Shown here piece after piece: positions 54,221-62,936 of a DNA stretch of 64,000 nucleotides (position 1 is the first letter of the stretch; each line of letters starts with the position of its first letter). A program made the position numbers and the translations under genes. Source of the DNA: Enterocloster bolteae. Its GTDB lineage: Bacteria > Bacillota > Clostridia > Lachnospirales > Lachnospiraceae. The DNA lies in NCBI RefSeq assembly GCF_002234575.2, contig NZ_CP022464.2, positions 682,001 to 746,000 on the forward strand. The letters run 5' to 3'. The notes beneath the pieces are model-generated. The model saw only the letters and a program-made list of their open reading frames with translations. It did not search any database and was not told where the DNA came from.

Positions 54221-55543
54221 ATGAAGAATCTGACGAAACATTTATTATATAAAGGAACGGATATCGGGCGGCAGAACGTGGTCTGGAATATTGCAGGGAG
54301 TTTTGTCTATGCATTGGCCAGCATGGTTCTGTCTTTTCTGGTCATACGGGTGGTGGGAGACGGACAGGGAGGCATCTTTTCCTTCGGATTTTCCACTCTG
54401 GGACAGCAGATGTTCATTGTAGCTTATTTTGGTATCCGTCCCTTCCAGATTACGGACGGAACAGGTGAGTATTCCTTCGGGGATTATCTGGAGCACAGGA
54501 ACATAACATGTATTATGGCCCTGGCGGCAGGGGCTGTGTTCCTCACCTTTATGCACGGTGTGGGGCGTTACCCGGCGGACAAATGCATGATTCTCATTCT
54601 GCTTGTCATATACAAGGTAATAGATGGGTATGCTGATGTATATGAGTCGGAGTTCCAACGCCAGGGAAGCCTGTATCTTACGGGAAAATCCAACTTTTTC
54701 CGTACTCTTTTTTCAGTCAGCGTATTTCTGGTGACGCTGGCGGCGTTTGAACACCTTTTGTTCTCCTGTCTGGCCGCGGTGGCTGCCCAGGCAGCCGGAA
54801 TCGCTTTGTTTAACCTGGATGTTATCCATGCCCTTCCGTCGGTGGACTGGAACAAGGGGGAAAGAAAGACGGGAAGGCTGTTTAAAAGTACCTTATTCCT
54901 GTTTATATCGGCTTTTCTGGACTTTTATGTGTTCTCAGCTGCCAAGTATGCCATTGACGCCAGGATGAATGACGCTGCGTCGGGATACTTTAACTTGATT
55001 TTTATGCCTACCTCTGTTATTTATATGGTAGCTAATTTTGTAATCAGGCCCTTTCTGACCAGGCTTACAGACTTGTGGACCGGAAGGGACTATGACTGCT
55101 TTAAGAAGGAGCTCATGCGCATCGGCGCCATTATCCTGGGACTAACGGTACTGGCAGTGGGGGCCACTGCTGTTTTGGGAAAATGGGTGCTGTCCGTGAT
55201 GGAGATGATTCTTGGGAGCGGCTATGAAGGAAGGCTGGTCAGCTATTACGGGGCTTTCATCATCATAGTTCTGGGAGGAGGGTTCTATGCCCTGGCCAAC
55301 CTGATGTACTATGCCCTTGTGATCATGCGCAGGCAGAAGGCCATATTTACCGTGTATCTGGCAGCCGCGGCAGCGGCTGCGGTATCATCCGGCTTTCTGG
55401 TATCAAAATTTGGAATCAATGGGGCGGCAGGCTGCTATCTGCTGCTTATGATAGGATTAGTGATAGGTTTCGGCCTGTATACGGCGGGCGCCTATCAGAG
55501 TGAGAAAAAGGAGAATGCCGGTAATGGAGGAAGTAACACGTAA
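54221..55543 (+). CDS. polysaccharide flippase-like membrane protein, second copy
   Basis: A 440-residue protein with about 12 hydrophobic segments, related to MOP-type polysaccharide exporters. IGRQNVVWNIAGSFVYALAS and FLVIRVVGDGQGGIFSFGFS are the N-terminal signature. It is clearly distinct from the flippase at 45 kb and only distantly related to it. ATG 54221 has a GGAG site; the TTG at 54185 is also in frame. The last 20 bases overlap the next gene. Confidence 0.85.
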   Translation: MKNLTKHLLYKGTDIGRQNVVWNIAGSFVYALASMVLSFLVIRVVGDGQGGIFSFGFSTLGQQMFIVAYFGIRPFQITDGTGEYSFGDYLEHRNITCIMALAAGAVFLTFMHGVGRYPADKCMILILLVIYKVIDGYADVYESEFQRQGSLYLTGKSNFFRTLFSVSVFLVTLAAFEHLLFSCLAAVAAQAAGIALFNLDVIHALPSVDWNKGERKTGRLFKSTLFLFISAFLDFYVFSAAKYAIDARMNDAASGYFNLIFMPTSVIYMVANFVIRPFLTRLTDLWTGRDYDCFKKELMRIGAIILGLTVLAVGATAVLGKWVLSVMEMILGSGYEGRLVSYYGAFIIIVLGGGFYALANLMYYALVIMRRQKAIFTVYLAAAAAAAVSSGFLVSKFGINGAAGCYLLLMIGLVIGFGLYTAGAYQSEKKENAGNGGSNT

Positions 55544-56507
55544 TACTGAGATAGCGGATGGCCGGGAGAGAAAGCGCGTGCTGCGGGTGGATGTAATCAT
55601 ACCCACCTACAAGCCCGGAAAAAAGTTCTCCAGGCTTTTAAAGATGCTTTCCATGCAGACCTATCCCATAGGCAAAATCATTGTCATGAATACAGAGAAG
55701 GCCTACTGGAATGATAAGGGCTTTGAGGGTATCGGCAATCTGGAAGTGCATCATCTGTCCAAGGAGGAATTTGACCATGGAGCCACCAGAAACAGGGGGG
55801 CCCGCTGCAGCAGGGCGGATATCATGGTATTCATGACAGACGACGCGGTTCCGGCCGATGAAAGACTGATTGAGCATCTGGCGGCTGCCTTTGACAAGAG
55901 GGGACCCGGCGGTGAGTCGGTCATCATGGCCTATGCCAGGCAGCTGCCGGATAAGGACTGCGCCATGGCAGAGCGATTTACCCGTTCCTTTAATTATCCG
56001 GAGGACAGCTGTATAAAGACCAAGGAGGACCTGGGAAGAATGGGCATCAAGACCTTTTTTGCCTCCAATGTATGCTGCGCCTATGACAGGGAGAAGTTCT
56101 GGTTCCAGGGCGGTTTTATTCAAAAGACCATATTCAACGAGGATATGATATTTGCGGGGAAGGCAGTGCTCCAGGACGATTATGCCATCGCGTATGTGGC
56201 GGAGGCCAGAGTCATTCATTCCCACAATTATGGGTGCGCGGCCCAGTTCCATCGCAATTTCGACCTGGCCGTATCCCAGGCAGACCATCCGGAGGTGTTC
56301 GCAGGCATTCACTCGGAGGGCGAGGGAATACGTCTGGTCAGACAGACAGCCCGTTACCTTGTGACCCACCGCCGCCCATGGCTGGTGCCCGGACTGATTG
56401 TAAAGAGCGGATTCAAATACGCGGGCTACCGTCTGGGCAGGTGTTACCGTTTCCTTCCTGTGAAGCTGGCGGCAGCGTGCAGTATGAATAAGGAGTATTG
56501 GAAATAA
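55524..56507 (+). CDS. glycosyltransferase family 2 (rhamnosyltransferase-like)
   Basis: A 327-residue GT2 protein. RVDVIIPTYKPGKKFSRLLK, HLSKEEFDHGATRNRGARCS, and ADIMVFMTDDAVPADERLIE are the core motifs; the HGATRNRG stretch is typical of rhamnosyltransferases of the RfbF/WbbL kind. ATG 55524 follows AAGGAG; the in-frame starts at 55500 and 55515 are less well spaced. It overlaps the flippase end by 20 bp. Confidence 0.88.
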   Translation: MEEVTRNTEIADGRERKRVLRVDVIIPTYKPGKKFSRLLKMLSMQTYPIGKIIVMNTEKAYWNDKGFEGIGNLEVHHLSKEEFDHGATRNRGARCSRADIMVFMTDDAVPADERLIEHLAAAFDKRGPGGESVIMAYARQLPDKDCAMAERFTRSFNYPEDSCIKTKEDLGRMGIKTFFASNVCCAYDREKFWFQGGFIQKTIFNEDMIFAGKAVLQDDYAIAYVAEARVIHSHNYGCAAQFHRNFDLAVSQADHPEVFAGIHSEGEGIRLVRQTARYLVTHRRPWLVPGLIVKSGFKYAGYRLGRCYRFLPVKLAAACSMNKEYWK

Positions 56508-56532
56508 CAAAAGAAGGCAGGGGATTCATCCT

Positions 56533-56982
56533 ATGATGACAGTGATATTCAGAGTGATTCTGGTTATAGTCTCTATATTGACTATGGCTTTTATGATGCG
56601 GAAGATTCGGCAGGCTAAGGTACAGATTGAGGCGGCGCTGTTCTGGGTTATCATGGCCCTGATTCTGGTGGTGTTCTCACTGTTTCCGGCTGTGGCGGAT
56701 GCCTGCGCCCACTTGCTGGGAATTTATTCCACGCCTAATTTTCTCTTCCTGTTCATGATTTTTCTGCTGATTGTAAAGGTATTTGGAATGACACTCCAGA
56801 TGTCCCAGATGGAAAGCAGGCAAAAGGAGCTGGTGCAGCGCATTGCACTGGACCAGAAGGACAGGGAGGAACTGGAGCTTAAGATACAGCGGTTCCTGGA
56901 AAAGGAGGAGTCAGCCGGAAAGGACAGCAGGGAGGTCATGAGTACAAAGAAAATGGCCGGGGAGGAAACAGATGGCAGGTAA
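56533..56982 (+). CDS. DUF2304 membrane protein
   Basis: A 149-residue protein with three hydrophobic segments (residues 4-22, 35-58 and 66-90) and a charged, probably coiled-coil C-terminal tail (KELVQRIALDQKDREELELK). This is the DUF2304 layout; such proteins sit next to GT2 enzymes in polysaccharide loci and may help lipid-linked sugar transfer, but no activity is proven. It overlaps the next gene by 11 bp. Confidence 0.85.
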   Translation: MMTVIFRVILVIVSILTMAFMMRKIRQAKVQIEAALFWVIMALILVVFSLFPAVADACAHLLGIYSTPNFLFLFMIFLLIVKVFGMTLQMSQMESRQKELVQRIALDQKDREELELKIQRFLEKEESAGKDSREVMSTKKMAGEETDGR

Positions 56983-58654
56983 GAAAGCGGGGAGGAAACA
57001 GGAGAGCGGCAGACCGGGAATCAGGCACGATGCCGGGTCGGGGAGGATGCTGAGCGGACATTCCCGCTGTGTCTGGCTGATAGGCTCTTTCAGCGTTCTT
57101 GCCCTTGGACTGTGGCATATGACGGATGTCAGGGCCGGTGTCCTTGAAACAGGGGACCGCTTCCTCTACGGATGGTACGGCGGGCTGATGGTCTTTGCGG
57201 TTCTGGTACTGGCGGCAGTGGGATATTTGTTCCTGGTAAGGCGGGACTATGGCCTGGCGCGGATATTTCCCGCAGCAGCCATGGGAATCGGCCTGATGTA
57301 TATGGTGGTCCTTCCTCCCCTGTCAGCACCGGACGAGGTGAGCCATTATATCAGCGCCTACCAGCTTTCAAGCCGCCTGATGGGCAGGACGGCCCGGGCG
57401 GAGGACGAGCGGGTATTCATAAGGGCCCAGGATGTATTCATCGAGGACCTGACGGGAGTTATGGATTATGAAGCTGTGGAAAACGGCGGAAAAACAGCGG
57501 TTGTACTGGGACAGAAGCTGGAGGAGGGCACATACAGGACCATAAAGGAGAGGGGCCTTGGCGGCACTGGTGAGGAGGGCACAGTCATGTCATACCAGAT
57601 GCCGGTACGGACCACGCCCCTGGCCTATGTTCCCCAGGCCATGGGCATTGCCCTGGCAAGGATGCTGGGACTGGGCGGTCTGGGTCTGTTATTTCTGGGA
57701 CGCCTGTTCAACCTTATGTTTTTTACTGCCATGGGATGTCTCACTATACGAAGGATGCCCTTTGGCAAGGAGGTGGCAGCAGGAGCAGCCCTGCTTCCCA
57801 TGACCCTCCATCTGGCGGCCTCCTTTTCTTATGATGTGATGATTATAGCCCTCAGCGGATACTTTTCAGCGGTATGCCTTGATTTGGCCTATAAAGCTGA
57901 GCGCGTGGAGGTTAGGGATGTGGCTGTACTGGCCCTTGTGATGGCTGTCATGGGGCCCTGCAAAATGGTGTACGGCGTCATAGCCGGTTTCTGTCTCCTG
58001 ATACCGGTGAGGAAGTTCGGAGGCTGGGGAAAATGGAGCCTGTCGGCTGCTTCCGTACTGGGAGCATTTGCCGCGGCCATGGCAGTGGTAAACCACAGGA
58101 CGGTGTCGCTGTACACCCAGGCTGACCAGGGATATGTAGCCTGGGCCGGGGAAACAGGCTACACCTTCGGACAGCTGCTTCACAGTCCCTTGCTGGTGCT
58201 TAAGATGTGTTACAATACCCTGGCCTGGCAGGGGGAACAGCTCTACTCCGGTATGATTGGAGGAGCGCTGGGGAATATGGATGCAGTGCTCAACACCCCT
58301 TATGCGGTCATACTGGGTCTGACAGCCATATTGGTGATGCTGGCGCTCAGAAAACCAGGAGAGAGCATTTTTATCCAATGGAAGGGCCGTCTGTGGATAT
58401 GGTTTCTCTGCCTGGTATGCCTGGGAGCGCTGATGTTCTCCATGCTGCTGGCCTGGACGCCGGTGAGCTCCAATGTCATAAACGGTGTACAGGGAAGATA
58501 TCTGCTTCCGCTTCTCCCCATGTTCCTTCTCAGCCTTAAAAATGACAAGGTGGTGCGGACGGACTGGGATGACAGGGGACTGCTGTTTGCCATGGCCGCC
58601 ATGGATATCTACGTGGTGCTGCGCCTGTTCAGCCTGGTATGCCTGAGGGTGTGA
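56972..58654 (+). CDS. DUF2142 polytopic membrane protein, possible GT-C transferase or polymerase
   Basis: A 560-residue protein with about 11 hydrophobic segments. The segment MYMVVLPPLSAPDEVSHYIS with its acidic P-D-E motif is the DUF2142 signature and resembles the first-loop acidic site of GT-C glycosyltransferases. This group includes putative transferases of wall polysaccharides. It could add side-chain sugars outside the membrane from a polyprenyl-linked donor, or act as the polymerase the locus otherwise lacks. The first 11 bases overlap DUF2304. Confidence 0.82.
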   Translation: MAGKKAGRKQESGRPGIRHDAGSGRMLSGHSRCVWLIGSFSVLALGLWHMTDVRAGVLETGDRFLYGWYGGLMVFAVLVLAAVGYLFLVRRDYGLARIFPAAAMGIGLMYMVVLPPLSAPDEVSHYISAYQLSSRLMGRTARAEDERVFIRAQDVFIEDLTGVMDYEAVENGGKTAVVLGQKLEEGTYRTIKERGLGGTGEEGTVMSYQMPVRTTPLAYVPQAMGIALARMLGLGGLGLLFLGRLFNLMFFTAMGCLTIRRMPFGKEVAAGAALLPMTLHLAASFSYDVMIIALSGYFSAVCLDLAYKAERVEVRDVAVLALVMAVMGPCKMVYGVIAGFCLLIPVRKFGGWGKWSLSAASVLGAFAAAMAVVNHRTVSLYTQADQGYVAWAGETGYTFGQLLHSPLLVLKMCYNTLAWQGEQLYSGMIGGALGNMDAVLNTPYAVILGLTAILVMLALRKPGESIFIQWKGRLWIWFLCLVCLGALMFSMLLAWTPVSSNVINGVQGRYLLPLLPMFLLSLKNDKVVRTDWDDRGLLFAMAAMDIYVVLRLFSLVCLRV

Positions 58655-58694
58655 CAAAGCTGTCCCAAATTGCGGTCCGCAAGTGCATAAGGAC

Positions 58695-58723
58695 TTGCCA
58701 GTCAGTGGATAAAGTGATAGAAT
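58695..58723 (+). promoter_or_regulatory. promoter of rfbC
   Basis: TTGCCA (58695-58700), a 17-bp spacer and TAGAAT (58718-58723), 84 bp before the rfbC ATG. Confidence 0.6.
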
Positions 58724-58742
58724 TGCCAGATGGATGTGGATA

Positions 58743-58784
58743 ACGTCTGTCAAACGGCTGCGGGCCGGTCAGACGTGTTTGACA
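58743..58784 (+). promoter_or_regulatory. two competing inverted repeats in the rfbC leader
   Basis: ACGTCTG (58743-58749) can pair with CAGACGT (58770-58776), and TGTCAAAC (58748-58755) with GTTTGACA (58777-58784). The left arms overlap by two bases and the right arms are in an order that does not nest, so the stems are alternatives or form a pseudoknot. Confidence 0.45.
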
Positions 58785-58807
58785 ATAAAAAAGGAGCGAA
58801 TGGATTT

Positions 58808-59362
58808 ATGGGAAAGATTAAAGTGACCCCCTGCGACATCAAGGGGCTGTATGTGATTGAACCTGCAGTTTTTAAGGATGAGAGAGGCTATTTTATGGAG
58901 ACCTACAATCAGAATGATTTTAAGGAAGCAGGTCTCGGCATGGTGTTCGTACAGGACAACCAGTCCATGTCCGTCAAGGGCGTACTGAGAGGGCTGCATT
59001 TCCAGAAGCAGTATCCCCAGGGCAAGCTGGTAAGGGTGGTGAGAGGTACTGTCTACGATGTGGCGGTGGATCTGCGTTCTGATTCCGAAACCTACGGAAA
59101 ATGGTTTGGCGTCATTCTTTCCGCAGAGAATAAGAAGCAGTTTTATATACCCGAAGGATTTGCCCATGGATTCCTGGTGCTGTCCGATGAAGCGGAATTC
59201 GCTTATAAGTGCACGGACTTCTACCATCCGGGAGACGAGGGCGGCCTGCTGTGGAGCGACCCTGAAATCGGGGTGGACTGGCCCATAGAACCGGACATGC
59301 AGCTGATTATATCGGATAAGGACAGAAAGTGGAGCGGCCTCAGGGATACCTTCAAGTTCTGA
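58808..59362 (+). CDS. rfbC: dTDP-4-dehydrorhamnose 3,5-epimerase
   Basis: A 184-residue cupin-fold epimerase, the third step of dTDP-rhamnose synthesis. GLYVIEPAVFKDERGYFMET, the catalytic-His strand VLRGLHFQKQYPQGKLVRVV, VYDVAVDLRSDSETYGKW and the YIPEGFAHGFLVLSD-type ending are intact. ATG 58808 follows AAGGAG. It is 36.6 kb from rfbABD and has its own promoter, next to an export permease. Confidence 0.95.
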   Translation: MGKIKVTPCDIKGLYVIEPAVFKDERGYFMETYNQNDFKEAGLGMVFVQDNQSMSVKGVLRGLHFQKQYPQGKLVRVVRGTVYDVAVDLRSDSETYGKWFGVILSAENKKQFYIPEGFAHGFLVLSDEAEFAYKCTDFYHPGDEGGLLWSDPEIGVDWPIEPDMQLIISDKDRKWSGLRDTFKF

Positions 59363-59381
59363 TGAAAAGGAATTTACTTAT

Positions 59382-60194
59382 ATGAATTATGTGCTTTCTC
59401 TGATGAAAGAGATTATAGGAAAACGGAAGCTTATATGGGATTTGGGCAAGGCTGATTTCCGGAAACGCTTTGTGGGCTCTTACTTTGGGGTGGTGTGGAT
59501 GTTCATACAGCCTATCGTGACAGTCAGCATCTATGCGGTCGTATTCGGAATGGGCTTTAAATCCCCGCCTCCCATTGAAGGGTTCACTTATGTGGAGTGG
59601 CTGGTGCCGGGCATTGTGCCATGGTTCTTTTTCAGTGAATCCGTCAACAGCATTACCAACTGTCTCCAGGAGTATAATTATCTGGTGAAGAAGGTGGTGT
59701 TCAAGGTGGAAATACTGCCCATTATCAAGCTTATATCCTGTCTGCTGGTCCATGCCTTTTTTGTGGTCATCATGTTTGGGATGTATCTGATTATAGGCAG
59801 GATGCCCTCTGTCATATGGTTCCAGCTGGTGTATTATTCCCTGGCTGCCTCTCTGCTGGCCCTGGGAATCGGATTTTTTACCAGCGCGGTTAATGTGTTC
59901 TTTAAGGATATGGCGCAGATCGTGAGTATCTGCCTCCAGTTCGGTATCTGGATGACTCCCATCATGTACCACGAATCCATGTTTACCGGAGCGGGAAAAT
60001 GGGTGGAAGTGCTGTTCAAGCTGAATCCTTTTTATTATGTGGTGGCCGGGTACAGGGATACCATGCTAACAGGAAACTGGTTCTGGGAACGGCCCACACT
60101 GACCCTTTATTACTGGGGCTTTACCGCGGTGGTGCTTTTGCTGGGACTTAAGATGTTCAAGCGTCTCCGTCCCCATTTTTCTGATGTTCTGTAG
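59382..60194 (+). CDS. ABC-2 type polysaccharide export permease (Wzm/TagG-like)
   Basis: A 270-residue membrane protein with six hydrophobic segments. DLGKADFRKRFVGSYFGVVW and MFIQPIVTVSIYAVVFGMGF open the protein, and FTYVEWLVPGIVPWFFFSES, YLVKKVVFKVEILPIIKL, and WMTPIMYHESMFTG follow, as in Wzm/TagG/RfbA-type exporters of O-antigen or teichoic acid. The ATPase partner (Wzt/TagH) normally follows immediately, but the next gene is an unrelated metallopeptidase and no Wzt is in the window. Confidence 0.92.
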   Translation: MNYVLSLMKEIIGKRKLIWDLGKADFRKRFVGSYFGVVWMFIQPIVTVSIYAVVFGMGFKSPPPIEGFTYVEWLVPGIVPWFFFSESVNSITNCLQEYNYLVKKVVFKVEILPIIKLISCLLVHAFFVVIMFGMYLIIGRMPSVIWFQLVYYSLAASLLALGIGFFTSAVNVFFKDMAQIVSICLQFGIWMTPIMYHESMFTGAGKWVEVLFKLNPFYYVVAGYRDTMLTGNWFWERPTLTLYYWGFTAVVLLLGLKMFKRLRPHFSDVL

Positions 60195-60212
60195 GATAAC
60201 AAGGAGCGTTAC

Positions 60213-60812
60213 ATGATACAGAAGGTGGAGATTAGCTGGCGCCATAGGGAACAGGAGGGTGTCATTCCCGTAGAGGTGGTCTACTCCAGACGGCGTACCA
60301 TAGGACTGGAAATCAAGGCAGACGGCCATGTGTATGCCAGAGTGCCGGAGCGCATTCCAAACCAGTACGTGATGGACTTTATAAAGGAGCGCCAGGAATG
60401 GATTGTGCAGAAATGGTTCATGATTATGGAGCGGCGCAGGCAGGAGCAGTCAAGGCCGGTCAAAGACTATGAGAAGGACCCTGAGCTGGAGAAGCTTTAC
60501 CGAAAGAAGGCTAAGATGCAGCTGGAGAACCGGTGCGCCTATTTCGCAAAGCGCATGGCAGTGGATTACAACCGCATTGCCGTGCGGGCCGCCAAGACCC
60601 GTTGGGGCAGCTGCAGCGCCCAGGGGAATCTGAACTTCCACTGGAAGCTGGTGCTCATGCCGCCGGAAATACTGGATTATGTGGTGGTTCATGAGCTGGC
60701 CCACAGAAAAGAGATGAACCATTCCCAACGGTTCTGGGCTGAGGTGGAGCGGATCCTGCCGGATTACAAGGCCCGGAGAAAGTGGCTGAAGGAGTTTGGA
60801 AGCCAGGTTTAG
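60213..60812 (+). CDS. YgjP-like (DUF45/M48-type) zinc metallopeptidase
   Basis: A 199-residue protein. The zinc motif H-E-x-x-H is in DYVVVHELAHRKEMNHSQRF, with the third ligand probably in the following NHSQRFW segment. AAKTRWGSCSAQGNLNFHWK is the other hallmark of the family, of unproven physiological role. It starts 18 bp after the export permease and may share its transcript. Confidence 0.92.
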   Translation: MIQKVEISWRHREQEGVIPVEVVYSRRRTIGLEIKADGHVYARVPERIPNQYVMDFIKERQEWIVQKWFMIMERRRQEQSRPVKDYEKDPELEKLYRKKAKMQLENRCAYFAKRMAVDYNRIAVRAAKTRWGSCSAQGNLNFHWKLVLMPPEILDYVVVHELAHRKEMNHSQRFWAEVERILPDYKARRKWLKEFGSQV

Positions 60813-60853
60813 CCGGGAGGCAAAACGGCCTGGTCCCGCTCCTTTTGCGGCAG

Positions 60854-61303
60854 TTATGCCATGTCCCGTTCCCGTTTCAGATAGACCATGTCCACCAGCT
60901 GGATTCCGTCCTCAATGATGGGATGGTCGTAATTGTCGGTAAAAAAGCGCTCCACCCGGTGGGAATCTATAAAACCGCAGGCATGGTAAAAGCCCAGGGA
61001 GAGAGGGCTGTCCCCGGTTCCCACATAAAGGGTCCTTAAATCCGGATAATAGGTAAAAACATATTCAATCAGGCGGCGGCCGTATCCCTGTCTATGGAAC
61101 TGGGGGGCTGTCGCTATATTTTTAAGCTCATATATGCCGGGACCTTCTTTTGTCACCACGCATTCCGCCCGGACTGTGCCGTCTGTCAGCACAAACATAT
61201 CGCCCCGCTCCAGGTAGCGGTCCACCATATCCTCCTGTTCGTCTGCCAGCAGGAGCAGGTCCAGATACTTCTTTTTGTCCTTTTTTACCTGAATGATTTC
61301 CAT
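60854..61303 (-). CDS. GNAT-family N-acetyltransferase
   Basis: A 149-residue acetyltransferase. The acetyl-CoA motif is IATAPQFHRQGYGRRLIEYV, followed by LGFYHACGFIDSHRVERF; the substrate is unknown. ATG 61303 follows AGGGGA; the frame is open upstream, but that part (about 72 residues) is unlike protein. It is convergent with the metallopeptidase gene. Confidence 0.88.
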   Translation of the reverse strand: MEIIQVKKDKKKYLDLLLLADEQEDMVDRYLERGDMFVLTDGTVRAECVVTKEGPGIYELKNIATAPQFHRQGYGRRLIEYVFTYYPDLRTLYVGTGDSPLSLGFYHACGFIDSHRVERFFTDNYDHPIIEDGIQLVDMVYLKRERDMA

Positions 61304-61348
61304 GATTAATTCCCCTGTTCTTTCATTTTTTTGTGTTGCGGTAAGCTC

Positions 61349-61357
61349 ATTATACCA
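61349..61357 (-). promoter_or_regulatory. extended -10 element for the GNAT gene
   Basis: On the minus strand the sequence reads TGGTATAAT, an extended -10 promoter element about 45 bases before the start; the -35 region is weak. Confidence 0.45.
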
Positions 61358-61408
61358 TTGTTGGGAGCATGAGTACAGCGCGCTCTTAAACAGGGAGCGC
61401 ACAAAGGA

Positions 61409-61437
61409 TTGACGCATGTGCCGGAAGGCTGTAAACT
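61409..61437 (+). promoter_or_regulatory. promoter of the cupin gene
   Basis: TTGACG (61409-61414), a 17-bp spacer and TAAACT (61432-61437), 26 bp before the ATG. Confidence 0.55.
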
Positions 61438-61463
61438 GTTGAGTAAAAGGAGGGCGCCGGCAT

Positions 61464-61850
61464 ATGAGACCAATCAGTTTTTCTGGCATGGAGGATGCCA
61501 TAACCGTACAGAAGCCCAATGGAACCCATGTGAGCTACCATATCTTTGAGGAATCCGAAATTCACCTGAACCGGATTACACCGGGGAGTGTTCAGGAATG
61601 GCATTATCATACCCGTATAGATGAGTGCCTTCTCATAACAAAGGGGGTGCTGACCTGCCGCTGGCTGGAGGACGGGGCGGAGAGGACGAGGAAGGTCCGT
61701 GAGCAGGAGATTGTCCGTGTGGGAAGCTCGGTTCACACCTTTGCCAATGAGTCGGAGGAGGATGTGGAATTTGTGGTGTTCCGGTTTGTTCCTGACGGCA
61801 GGGATAAAAGGGAGACCATAAAGAGCGACAAGGTGGTTGTGGACAGGTGA
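61464..61850 (+). CDS. small cupin-domain protein
   Basis: A 128-residue single-domain cupin. Motif 1 is GSVQEWHYHTRIDECLLITK, with two His and a Glu as metal ligands, and motif 2 is EIVRVGSSVHTFANESEEDV, with the final His. The substrate is unknown; small cupins often bind or isomerise sugars. An AAAGGAGGGC site precedes the start. A lipoprotein gene follows 18 bp later. Confidence 0.85.
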   Translation: MRPISFSGMEDAITVQKPNGTHVSYHIFEESEIHLNRITPGSVQEWHYHTRIDECLLITKGVLTCRWLEDGAERTRKVREQEIVRVGSSVHTFANESEEDVEFVVFRFVPDGRDKRETIKSDKVVVDR

Positions 61851-61868
61851 CAGGGAGGAGAAAAATAT

Positions 61869-62819
61869 ATGGTTAAATGGATTAGGGGGGCTGCGGGTAT
61901 GGTATTTCTGGCTGCTTTCCTGTGGGGATGCAGTCCGGGGCAGGCAGATGAACAGACGGCGGAGGAACAGCAGCAGGCTGTGGCCGGACTGGAGGGAAGG
62001 GATGTACAGAGGGTGACGCAGACAGCTTCGCCGGAGCCGGAGGGAACGGGAATTGCCGTGAATCCCTCAGGAGCCGTTCTTTCAGAGCGTATTCCCGTAC
62101 CGTCAGGATTTCAGAGAACAGATGCCGGGGAGGGAAGCTTCCAGGACTATATCAGGTCCTATCCCCTTAAGCCGGACGGGAGCCCGGTGATGCTGTACGA
62201 CGGCAGTGAAAAGGGAAACCAGACAGCCCATCAAGCGGTATTTGCTCTGCCTGTATTTGACAGTGACTTGCAGCAGTGCGCGGACAGCCTCATGCGTATG
62301 TACGGAGAGTACTTGTGGGCCCATGGGGCCGGTGATGAGATTGCATTTCACCTTACCAACGGATTTTTGATGGATTATCCCTCCTGGAGAGAAGGGAACC
62401 GCCTGTCAGTGGACGGAAACCAGGTGTCGTGGGTTAAGAAGGCTTCTTATGATGATTCTTATGAGACATTCCTGCTCTACATGAAGTATGTGATGATGTA
62501 CGCAGGCACCCTTTCCCTGGACAATGAGTGTACGGCCATTGATATAAGCCTGATAAAGGCCGGTGACATGTTCATAAAAGGGGGAAGTCCGGGGCACTGC
62601 GTCATGGTGGCGGATGTGGCTGTGAACGGGGATGGGGACATCTGTTTCCTTCTGGCCCAGGGATATATGCCCGCCCAGGATTTCCACATTCTTAACAATC
62701 CCCTTCATATGGACGATCCGTGGTATTATGCCTCGGAGCTTTCCTATCCCCTTAAGACGCCGGAGTATGTGTTTCAGGAGGGGAGCTTAAAACGCTGGTA
62801 TCTCAGTGACTTTTTGTAG
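61869..62819 (+). CDS. DUF4846-like lipoprotein
   Basis: A 316-residue protein. MVKWIRGAAGMVFLAAFLWGC gives a lipoprotein signal, so the protein should be anchored outside the membrane. Residues 75-316 (IPVPSGFQRTDAGEGSFQDY; FALPVFDSDLQQCADSLMRM; AFHLTNGFLMDYPSWREGN; GSPGHCVMVADVAVNG) fit the DUF4846 family, whose function is unknown. The strongly conserved Cys and His in GHCVMVADV are worth noting as a possible catalytic pair; that is inference. Confidence 0.78.
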   Translation: MVKWIRGAAGMVFLAAFLWGCSPGQADEQTAEEQQQAVAGLEGRDVQRVTQTASPEPEGTGIAVNPSGAVLSERIPVPSGFQRTDAGEGSFQDYIRSYPLKPDGSPVMLYDGSEKGNQTAHQAVFALPVFDSDLQQCADSLMRMYGEYLWAHGAGDEIAFHLTNGFLMDYPSWREGNRLSVDGNQVSWVKKASYDDSYETFLLYMKYVMMYAGTLSLDNECTAIDISLIKAGDMFIKGGSPGHCVMVADVAVNGDGDICFLLAQGYMPAQDFHILNNPLHMDDPWYYASELSYPLKTPEYVFQEGSLKRWYLSDFL

Positions 62820-62936
62820 GGATTTGGCTGACTGTGGAAAGAGAACAGTCTGCGGAAAAGGGACGAAACAGAGTACATGCGGCCCGCAGCAGGGACAGCC
62901 TGGGAATAACCAGGCGCAAGCAGGAGGAAGTATGAA

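Noticed and set aside
60813..60853. Terminator between the metallopeptidase and GNAT genes
   Set aside because: Short complementary pieces (GCAAAA/TTTTGC) exist, but the stem is interrupted and there is no clear T-run; I could not support it.
62830..62850. GACTGT/ACAGTC hairpin after the DUF4846-like gene as terminator
   Set aside because: The stem has only 6 bp and no T-run follows it.
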